Shown here: in pieces, positions 57,533 to 64,000 of the stretch
How positions within the stretch are numbered: position 1 is the stretch's first letter
Layout: the number at the start of each line of letters is the position of its first letter
NCBI RefSeq assembly: GCF_022809315.2
Contig: NZ_JAKZJU020000001.1
Span: forward strand, 496,001-560,000
DNA from: Mesosutterella faecium
GTDB taxonomy: Bacteria > Pseudomonadota > Gammaproteobacteria > Burkholderiales > Burkholderiaceae_F
Direction of reading: 5' to 3'
DNA: 64,000 nucleotides
Position numbers and translations under genes: made by a program
Notes under the pieces: model-generated
What the model was told of the DNA's origin: nothing
Databases searched by the model: none
The model's input: the letters and a program-made list of their open reading frames with translations, nothing else

Positions 57533-57901
57533 ATGCAGGAGACCGAAAACAATGCGAGCGGAACGGTTCGGCTTATGGATCTTTGTCAGCCGGAATCCGC
57601 TTCGCTGACTTCAAAAGCCGAAGCAGGACTTTACAAGGGCAGCCTTGCTGAAAGAAAGCTGAAAAAACGCAGCCGGATGCGGGAACCTCTGCCATGTGGT
57701 GGCAAGGCCTTATGTGCATATTCACTCTCACTGGTGAAGCAGATGGCGCAGCCAGAGGGTTTCTTGTGTGAAAAGTTACGGAAAGAAGCCGTGAGGTCCT
57801 GCCGCCGGCATATTCGGTTTTATGGTGTTAAAACGGCAATAGCCCCCATTGCTGGGAGGCTCTGTATAGGGGCGGCGGGAGCAGGCTCGGGAAGCTACTG
57901 A
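57533..57901 (+). CDS. Unrecognised ORF or structured leader between IS21 and mnmE
   Basis: 122 residues if translated from ATG 57533, Ser/Ala/Arg/Lys-rich with several Cys. It has no family I recognise and no clear ribosome site. The same 370 bp contains several short inverted repeats (CCTGCAT/ATGCAGG at the 5' end; GTCAGC/GCTGAC near 57588-57609), so a structured RNA leader is an equal reading. The rest of 57425-57936 holds only the IS end, the promoter and a short spacer before mnmE. Confidence 0.3.
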   Translation: MQETENNASGTVRLMDLCQPESASLTSKAEAGLYKGSLAERKLKKRSRMREPLPCGGKALCAYSLSLVKQMAQPEGFLCEKLRKEAVRSCRRHIRFYGVKTAIAPIAGRLCIGAAGAGSGSY

Positions 57902-57936
57902 GGCTCCTGCCTGATTCAAAGACAGGTGACGTAATC

Positions 57937-59298
57937 ATGACGAGACAAGCAGAAGGAATCGTAGCAGTAGCGACCGCTCCTGGCAGAAGCGGAATTGGCG
58001 TTATCCGCTTTTCCGGTACAGAGTCAGCCTCCCTTGGGCTGATAAAGGGGATGACAGGCCTCTCTTTGCCGCAGCCCAGGCATGCTTATTTCACCTCTGT
58101 CTTAGATACGGCGGGCAACGCCCTTGATAAAGGGATTGTGATTTGGTTCAAGGCTCCTCATTCCTATACTGGTGAGGATGTGGTTGAATTTCAGGTTCAT
58201 GGCAATCCAGTGCTTCTGAATCTGATCATCAAAAATATTCTTGCCTTCGATGATTCCGTGCGCTTGGCTGAACCAGGGGAATTTACAAAAAGAGCGTTCC
58301 TCAATGGGAGGCTGGATTTGGCTCAGGCGGAAGCAGTCATGGATTTCGTGAATGCGAGTTCCGAGAGTGCGTTGCGCGCCGCCAACCGTTCTCTCATCGG
58401 CGGTTTTTCCAAAGAATGCGGGCAGATTGAAGAGGAGCTGATTGAATTAAGGACTCAGGTTGAAGCGATTCTTGATTTTCCTGAAGAAGAGATTGATTTT
58501 CTGCAAGAGGGAAGGATTAACGAAAAAATTGGCAAGATCAGTGCTCATCTTCAAACAGTCATCCGAACAGCTGATCAAGGGCAGTTGCTGCAGGAAGGAG
58601 CCGTTGTCGTTCTGGTTGGAAGTCCTAATGTCGGGAAATCGAGCCTTCTGAATCGCCTTTCTGAAAAAGATGTGGCCATCGTGACCGAGGTTCCGGGAAC
58701 TACCCGGGATTTGCTAGGAAACGCCATTTTGATCAACGGAGTTCGGATTCAGCTGGTGGATACCGCGGGTCTTCGGCAGACTGACGATGTTGTTGAATCC
58801 GCCGGCATCAGCAGGACACTGAAGCAGATAGAAAAGGCAGACATGGTTTTGCATCTCGAAGCATGCAATGTTTCCCGTTCTCCTTCTACGCTTGAACTTA
58901 TTCATGAACACTTGCCAGAAGGCACGCCTGTGCTTCATGTGGTAAACAAAATTGATTTGCTTGAGGAGCCATTTAAATCTTCAGCTGACAGAATCGGAAT
59001 ATCAGCTAAATTTGGGACTGGAATAGAAGATCTTAAGCGCGCGATTCTGAAAATTGTAGGTTTTGATGGCACCGTGCAGTCCGTTTATATGGCCCGCAGA
59101 AGGCATCTCGAGGAACTTCGGAAGGCGGAGCAGCATGTCTGTCAGGCTAAGGACATATTGAATTCCTCTGCTAGGCAGCTGGACTTGGTGGCAGAGGAGC
59201 TTAGGCTTGCCGGCACCGCGATGGGACGGATCCTTGGGGAGTTTTCCTCTGACGATTTGCTTGGGAAAATTTTCAGTACATTCTGCATCGGTAAATAA
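57937..59298 (+). CDS. mnmE: tRNA modification GTPase MnmE
   Basis: 453 residues. With MnmG it makes the 5-carboxymethylaminomethyl group on U34. N-terminal folate-binding domain (IVAVATAPGRSGIGVIR), helical domain, and a GTPase domain inserted at about 220-370 (GSPNVGKSSLLN, VPGTTRD, DTAGLRQTDD, NKID). It ends in the essential FCIGK motif. Confidence 0.97.
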   Translation: MTRQAEGIVAVATAPGRSGIGVIRFSGTESASLGLIKGMTGLSLPQPRHAYFTSVLDTAGNALDKGIVIWFKAPHSYTGEDVVEFQVHGNPVLLNLIIKNILAFDDSVRLAEPGEFTKRAFLNGRLDLAQAEAVMDFVNASSESALRAANRSLIGGFSKECGQIEEELIELRTQVEAILDFPEEEIDFLQEGRINEKIGKISAHLQTVIRTADQGQLLQEGAVVVLVGSPNVGKSSLLNRLSEKDVAIVTEVPGTTRDLLGNAILINGVRIQLVDTAGLRQTDDVVESAGISRTLKQIEKADMVLHLEACNVSRSPSTLELIHEHLPEGTPVLHVVNKIDLLEEPFKSSADRIGISAKFGTGIEDLKRAILKIVGFDGTVQSVYMARRRHLEELRKAEQHVCQAKDILNSSARQLDLVAEELRLAGTAMGRILGEFSSDDLLGKIFSTFCIGK

Positions 59299-59346
59299 CT
59301 TTTGCTCTGTCTTTGCTGTATTGTTTCGGTGAAACGCGCGAAGCAA

Positions 59347-59362
59347 TGTTCCACGTGAAACA
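59347..59362. promoter_or_regulatory. parS: parS site (one mismatch)
   Basis: TGTTCCACGTGAAACA differs from the ParB site TGTTTCACGTGAAACA at one base. It lies in the gap between mnmE and mnmG, 28 bp before the mnmG start. Confidence 0.85.
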
Positions 59363-59389
59363 AGGCTCTTGTCTTCTCTGAGGGAAAAA

Positions 59390-61291
59390 ATGGATTTTCC
59401 AATCGTGTTTGATGTCGTGGTAGTGGGTGGCGGCCATGCCGGCATAGAAGCGGCTCTGGCCTCAGCCAGATCGGGCTGCAGAACTTTGCTACTGACGCAC
59501 AATATGGACACCTTGGGGCAGATGTCCTGCAATCCATCGATTGGAGGTATTGGCAAGGGACAGCTTGTTCATGAGATCGATGCTATGGGCGGCGCAATGG
59601 GGCGTGCCGCTGACCTGGCCGGAATTCAGATGCGTATCCTCAATGACTCAAAAGGGCCTGCCGTCCGGTCTACACGTGCTCAAATCGACCGCGAACTTTA
59701 TAAGGCGGCGATGAGGTCATTTCTGGGAAATCAGGAGAATCTCTATATTTTTCAGGAAGCAGCGGATGATTTAATCATCGTCAATGGGCAAGCGGCCGGG
59801 GTGGTGTCAAAAACAGGGGTACGATTTCATTCGGCCTGTGTTGTTATATGCTCGGGTACTTTTCTGCATGGCCTTATTCATGTCGGCCTTCAGCATTATC
59901 CAGCCGGCCGGATTGGAGATCCGCCTTCCATCAGGCTTGCTGATCGCCTGATTGAACTTGGCATGCCGCAGGGGCGGCTGAAGACGGGAACGCCTCCCCG
60001 GATTGACGGAAGATCCATTAACTTTGATAAGTGCGAAAGGCAGGATGTCCCTGAGGAACCTTTGCCTTATTTTTCCTGGAAGGAAAATGTGCCTCACCCC
60101 CGGCAGCTACCTTGCTTTATTACAAGGACTAATCCGAGGGTGCATGAGATTATCCTGGGTTCGCTTGACCGATCCCCCATTTATACGGGCGTGATTACCG
60201 GTGTCGGGCCGCGCTACTGCCCTTCTATTGAGACGAAAATCGTGAGGTTTAAGGGCAAGGACAGCCATCAGGTTTTTCTCGAGCCCGAAGGGTTGAACAG
60301 CAACGTCTTCTATCCCAATGGCGTTTCGACGAGCCTGCCTTTTGATGTCCAGCTGGAGATGGTGCACGCCATGAAGGGGCTCGAGAATGCTTATCTCCTG
60401 CGTCCTGGATATGCCATTGAATATGATTATTACGACCCGCGTGGACTGAAGAAATCGCTCGAGACAAAGAAGATGCCTAATTTGTTTTTTGCCGGTCAGA
60501 TCAACGGAACAACGGGTTATGAAGAGGCTGCAGCTCAGGGACTTTTAGCAGGCATTAATGCTGCATTGAGAGCGAAAGGAAAAGATCCCTGGGTTCCCCG
60601 GCGCGACGAAGCATACCTAGGGGTCATGGTCGACGATTTAACCACCAAGGGTGTGACGGAACCCTACCGCATGTTTACTTCGAGGGCGGAATACCGGCTT
60701 AATTTACGAGAAGACAATGCCGATGCGCGGCTCACTCCTCAGGCTAGGAACCTGGGTGTCATAACCAATGAGCAATGGGAGTTTTTCTGCAAAAAACAGG
60801 AAGATGTTTCACGTGAAACACAGCGTCTCAAAACTACATGGGTTCACCCGTCGGAGCTTGAGCCGGAGGAAGCGGCCAGAGTTTTGGGATCAAACATTGA
60901 GCATGAATACTCCCTCAGACAGCTTCTGTCCAGGCCTGAAGTGCGCTATCGAGATTTAATGGGGCTTAAGTTGCACGAAGGCAGATCTCTTGTCCCGGAT
61001 CAGGATCTGACGGACCGTGAGGTCCGGGAAATTGAGATTGCTTTTAAATATGAAGGCTACATTGCCAGACAGAAAGATGAGATCGACAGGGCTCTGAGGA
61101 ATGAAACGCAGAGAATTCCTGCGGACTTAAATTACGATGATGTCCGGGGGCTTTCCTTTGAAGTGAGAGAGAAGCTGAAGGAAATTAAGCCGGAAACCAT
61201 TGGACAGGCCGGAAGGATTTCAGGAGTCACTCCGGCTGCAGTGTCTTTACTTTTGATTTACCTCTCAAAAAGTAAAAGGATGAGGGCATGA
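59390..61291 (+). CDS. mnmG: tRNA U34 carboxymethylaminomethyl enzyme MnmG (GidA)
   Basis: 633 residues from ATG 59390 with GAGG at 59379-59382; the frame also allows TTG 59369. FAD-binding Rossmann fold [34 protein letters not shown], and [10 protein letters not shown]. It partners MnmE. A perfect parS site lies inside the reading frame (DVSRET at about residues 473-478). Overlaps rsmG by 4 bp. Confidence 0.97.
   Translation: MDFPIVFDVVVVGGGHAGIEAALASARSGCRTLLLTHNMDTLGQMSCNPSIGGIGKGQLVHEIDAMGGAMGRAADLAGIQMRILNDSKGPAVRSTRAQIDRELYKAAMRSFLGNQENLYIFQEAADDLIIVNGQAAGVVSKTGVRFHSACVVICSGTFLHGLIHVGLQHYPAGRIGDPPSIRLADRLIELGMPQGRLKTGTPPRIDGRSINFDKCERQDVPEEPLPYFSWKENVPHPRQLPCFITRTNPRVHEIILGSLDRSPIYTGVITGVGPRYCPSIETKIVRFKGKDSHQVFLEPEGLNSNVFYPNGVSTSLPFDVQLEMVHAMKGLENAYLLRPGYAIEYDYYDPRGLKKSLETKKMPNLFFAGQINGTTGYEEAAAQGLLAGINAALRAKGKDPWVPRRDEAYLGVMVDDLTTKGVTEPYRMFTSRAEYRLNLREDNADARLTPQARNLGVITNEQWEFFCKKQEDVSRETQRLKTTWVHPSELEPEEAARVLGSNIEHEYSLRQLLSRPEVRYRDLMGLKLHEGRSLVPDQDLTDREVREIEIAFKYEGYIARQKDEIDRALRNETQRIPADLNYDDVRGLSFEVREKLKEIKPETIGQAGRISGVTPAAVSLLLIYLSKSKRMRA
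60805..60820. promoter_or_regulatory. parS: parS site (perfect), inside mnmG
   Basis: Exact TGTTTCACGTGAAACA within the mnmG coding sequence, where it encodes VSRET. It lies 1.5 kb from the upstream site and 2 kb from parA. Confidence 0.93.
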
Positions 61292-61941
61292 ATGACGAAG
61301 CATTAAAAAAGCTGGGGCTTGGTCTCGATGATCTCGGGCTTTCGCTGTCCTCCATCCAGCAGTCTGTTTTGCTGGATTACCTTGAGCTGCTTGCCCGATG
61401 GAATCGTGTTTTTAATCTGACTTCCATTGAGTCTGTTCAGGAAGGGGTGACTAGGCATCTGCTTGACTGTCTGTCCCTTGTTCCATATCTCCGAGACCGG
61501 GGCGTGGCGGAGGATGCCAAGATTATCGATGTTGGATCCGGCGGGGGCCTTCCTGCTGTGGTGTTGGCCGTCTGCTTTCCAAAGGCAGAAATTATTTCGA
61601 TCGATGCCGTTGGGAAAAAAAGCAGGTTTGTCTCACAGGCTGCTGCTCAGCTGAGGTTACCCAATCTTCAGGCCGTTCATGCGAGGATCGAGGATTGCAG
61701 AGGCCTTTCTTCTGATCTGGCCGTTTGTCGTGCGTTTTCCTCCCTTAGGCTTTTTCTTTCTCTGACAGAGCACTGCGTGCGGCTCGGCGGGACGTGGATT
61801 GCCATGAAGGGTAAGAGGCCGGACAGCGAAATGAATGATCTCCCTGAAAATTTCTTTGTAAGCGATGTCAGATACCCGGTTCGTGTTCCCGGGTTGCAGG
61901 AAGACAGGACGTTTGTGGAAATCAAGAGAAAGGGGGCTTGA
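61288..61941 (+). CDS. rsmG: 16S rRNA (guanine-527-N7)-methyltransferase
   Basis: 217 residues, Gid[16 protein letters not shown] at the N-terminus and SAM motif [20 protein letters not shown]. Loss of RsmG gives low-level streptomycin resistance in several bacteria. ATG overlaps the mnmG stop. Confidence 0.96.
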   Translation: MNDEALKKLGLGLDDLGLSLSSIQQSVLLDYLELLARWNRVFNLTSIESVQEGVTRHLLDCLSLVPYLRDRGVAEDAKIIDVGSGGGLPAVVLAVCFPKAEIISIDAVGKKSRFVSQAAAQLRLPNLQAVHARIEDCRGLSSDLAVCRAFSSLRLFLSLTEHCVRLGGTWIAMKGKRPDSEMNDLPENFFVSDVRYPVRVPGLQEDRTFVEIKRKGA

Positions 61942-61985
61942 GACAGCACAGAGCTGTTCACGTAGATCCTATGCCGGAGATTTAA

Positions 61986-62636
61986 ATGTTCGATACTTTT
62001 CTGCAGTCATTCCTGTTAGTGTTTGCCACATTCCTGCCTATCATGAATCCTTTCGGGGGAGCCATGTTTTTTTTAACCCTGACTCAGGGAGTCAGGGTCG
62101 ACATGAGGGCGAGAATCACCAATAGGATGGCGCTCTACTGCTTCATCGTTCTCATGGTTTCTATTTTTGCCGGTCGTCTCATTCTGTCCTTTTTTGGAAT
62201 TTCTCTAGCAGTGCTTCAGGTCGGAGGCGGCCTGGTCCTTGTTTCGGCCGGGTGGCAGGCGCTCCATGCGCCGGTTCATACCGGGGATGTGGAAGACAAA
62301 GGCTTGTCTGATCGAAGCGACGCTGAACTCATGTCCATGGCTTTTTATCCTCTGACCCTTCCCTTGACAACGGGGCCGGGAACAATTGCGGCCGCCGCGG
62401 CGATCGGATCGAGCCAGACGGGGAGCATCGCGACAATTTTCGGGTGCGTCGCTGCTTCAATAGCCATTACGCTGCTCACATGGGTTTGTTTCCGCTTCAG
62501 TGACAAAATTCCTAAAGCTGTGGGTGCGGCTGGAGCGGATGCGCTGGCCAGGCTGTTTGCTTTCATCCTTGTGTGCATTGGCATCAGCGTTTTCTGGCAA
62601 GGATTTTCTTCTCTTTGGACGACTCTTCCACAATAG
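61986..62636 (+). CDS. MarC-family membrane protein
   Basis: 216 residues with six hydrophobic segments. Typical start FATFLPIMNPFGGAMFFLTLT and the central AFYPLTLPLTTGPGTIAAAAAIG. The family is broadly conserved; its transport role is not established. It lies between rsmG and parA, 14 bp before the parA start. Confidence 0.92.
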   Translation: MFDTFLQSFLLVFATFLPIMNPFGGAMFFLTLTQGVRVDMRARITNRMALYCFIVLMVSIFAGRLILSFFGISLAVLQVGGGLVLVSAGWQALHAPVHTGDVEDKGLSDRSDAELMSMAFYPLTLPLTTGPGTIAAAAAIGSSQTGSIATIFGCVAASIAITLLTWVCFRFSDKIPKAVGAAGADALARLFAFILVCIGISVFWQGFSSLWTTLPQ

Positions 62637-62650
62637 GACAAGGCGCGAAT

Positions 62651-63445
62651 ATGTCTCGTATATTTTGTGTGGCTAACCAAAAAGGCGGTGTCGGGAAGAC
62701 GACCACATGTATTAATCTGGCCGCAGCCCTGTCGCTAAAAGGGCAAAGAGTGCTGATGATTGACCTTGATCCTCAAGGCAACGGAACAATGGGAAGCGGG
62801 ATAGATAAAAGAACACTGAAAAATTCCGTTTATCAGCTTTTAATCGGTGCCTCTAGGTTTGATGATGTCGTGGTGCGTGCTTTGCCGGAATTCTCCAAAG
62901 GTAGCTATGACCTTCTGCCTTCTAACAGGGATCTGGCCGGAGCGGAAGTCGAACTGGTAGACATTGCGCACCGTGATTTTCGACTGAGAGACGCATTGTC
63001 TGAAAAACTGGCTGACTACGACTTCATCCTGATTGACTGTTCTCCTAGCATTTCGCTTTTGACGCTGAACGCACTTTGCTGTGCCCAGGGAGTCATTATT
63101 CCCATGCAGTGCGAGTACTTTGCTCTAGAAGGACTGACGGATCTGGTTGAGACAGTAAAATTTGTGCATCTGCAGAAAAACCGTTACCTTGACACCATTG
63201 GACTTCTGAGAGTGATGTTCGATTCACGCATTACCCTTCAGGAACAAGTGAGCGATCAGCTAAAAAGCCATTTCGGCGACCGTGTGTTTGATACAGTGAT
63301 TCCGAGGAATGTCAGACTAGCGGAAGCTCCGAGTTACGGCGTTCCCGGTGTTTTGTATGACCCGTCCTGCAAGGGGTCCAAGGCTTACAAGGCGTTTGCT
63401 TCGGAAATCTTGGCTAAAACCAAAAGTCAGTCCACCCCCTCATAG
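62651..63445 (+). CDS. parA: Chromosome-partitioning ATPase ParA (Soj)
   Basis: 264 residues from ATG 62651; an in-frame extension to 62573 overlaps the MarC gene and lacks similarity. Deviant Walker A KGGVGKTTTCINLA, IDLDPQGNGT, DFILIDCSPSISLLTLNAL. No N-terminal HTH, so chromosomal type. It moves ParB-parS complexes along the nucleoid. Confidence 0.97.
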   Translation: MSRIFCVANQKGGVGKTTTCINLAAALSLKGQRVLMIDLDPQGNGTMGSGIDKRTLKNSVYQLLIGASRFDDVVVRALPEFSKGSYDLLPSNRDLAGAEVELVDIAHRDFRLRDALSEKLADYDFILIDCSPSISLLTLNALCCAQGVIIPMQCEYFALEGLTDLVETVKFVHLQKNRYLDTIGLLRVMFDSRITLQEQVSDQLKSHFGDRVFDTVIPRNVRLAEAPSYGVPGVLYDPSCKGSKAYKAFASEILAKTKSQSTPS

Positions 63446-63459
63446 TAAGGAGTTGAAAG

Positions 63460-64000
63460 ATGGCGTTAAAAAGAAAGGCTCTAGGCCGAGGGCTCGGGGC
63501 GCTCGGACTCGGAAGCGCCAAGGAAATCTTTGACAATGATGTTCAGGAAAAAGACAAGGGCGCGGATCCTGTACCTAAGGAAGGAGGCCTGGCTGAACTG
63601 CCGATAGATTGCCTGCAGCCCGGAAAGTATCAGCCGCGGACGCATATGGATCCCGAGTCGATTGCTTCATTGTCTGCGTCCATAAAATCCCAGGGGCTGA
63701 TGTCGCCGCTTCTGGTTCGTTCGGTCGGTCCTCAGCGCTGGGAAATCATTGCCGGGGAAAGACGTTACCGTGCGGCCAAAATGGCTGGTATGAAAACAAT
63801 CCCAGTCATCATTCGTGATGTGCCGGACAAACAGGCTCTGTCTCTCTCGTTAATTGAGAACATACAAAGAGAGGGCCTCAACCCCATAGAAGAAGCCCAA
63901 GGGATGATCCGTCTGATGAAAGAGTTCAATATGACACAGGATCAGATGTCTGAAGCTCTTGGGAAAAGCCGTCCGGCTATCTCCAATACTCTGCGGCTTC
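63460..64000 (+). CDS. parB: Chromosome-partitioning protein ParB (3' end outside window)
   Basis: About 180 residues visible. Basic start MALKRKALGRGLGALGLG (the parA-interacting segment), the CTP-binding fold with GERRYRAAKMAG and SLIENIQREGLNPIEEA, and the start of the HTH domain (QDQMSEALGKSRPAISNTLRL) that reads parS. Starts 14 bp after parA. Confidence 0.97.
   Translation, partial: MALKRKALGRGLGALGLGSAKEIFDNDVQEKDKGADPVPKEGGLAELPIDCLQPGKYQPRTHMDPESIASLSASIKSQGLMSPLLVRSVGPQRWEIIAGERRYRAAKMAGMKTIPVIIRDVPDKQALSLSLIENIQREGLNPIEEAQGMIRLMKEFNMTQDQMSEALGKSRPAISNTLRL

Overview
The window is a chromosomal segment around the replication origin of a Gram-negative betaproteobacterium, most likely order Burkholderiales and probably family Sutterellaceae. 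The placement is inference. It rests on gene orders and families typical of that group: rsmB followed by a DUF4390 gene, an NtrY-type kinase and a short response regulator; ilvA divergent from a giant DUF3683 oxidoreductase; DUF1840; and mnmE-mnmG-rsmG-marC-parA-parB. No tRNA, rRNA or CRISPR was seen.

Layout. 1-3111: HAAT-type polar amino acid ABC importer (aapJ-aapQ-aapM, minus strand, last gene cut by the window edge). 3314-6823: dprA-topB (minus). 6920-14268: def, an inserted alpha/beta hydrolase on the opposite strand, then fmt-rsmB-DUF4390-ntrY-response regulator. 14280-18887: DUF1840, UPF0149, AmpG-like permease, rsuA, xth and pyrE. 19000-22228: gatC-gatA-gatB (minus). 22464-30681: the rod-shape operon mreB-mreC-mreD-mrdA-rodA-rlpA, then an M20 peptidase and a small acidic protein. 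30739-32271: ilvA. 32415-36869: a transposable element with about 28 bp terminal inverted repeats and a 5 bp target duplication (GATTA). It carries two divergent DDE transposases, one with five AT-hook motifs at its C-terminus. 36996-44752: DUF3683 oxidoreductase, birA plus a coupled micro-protein, ybeD, menA, a BON lipoprotein and a Crp/Fnr regulator.

Origin region. 44831-45180 is the best oriC candidate: eight DnaA-box-like 9-mers in the same orientation within about 230 bp, followed by a very AT-rich stretch. It lies about 5.4 kb beyond the end of dnaA (dnaA starts about 6.7 kb away), past gyrB, so dnaA-dnaN-gyrB would be transcribed towards it. Next come a cytosolic 5'-nucleotidase, an IS3-type orfA remnant, gyrB, dnaN and dnaA (all minus). 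Then rpmH-rnpA-yidD-yidC (plus), an IS21-family element (istA-istB), mnmE, mnmG, rsmG, a MarC-family gene, parA and parB (cut by the window end). Three parS-like palindromes lie at 18944, 59347 and 60805.

Together the genes cover replication initiation and segregation (dnaA, dnaN, gyrB, oriC, parABS), the cell-elongation machinery, translation quality (def, fmt, gatCAB, mnmE/G, rsmB, rsmG, rsuA) and membrane-protein insertion (yidC). Two mobile elements sit in otherwise conserved intergenic positions.
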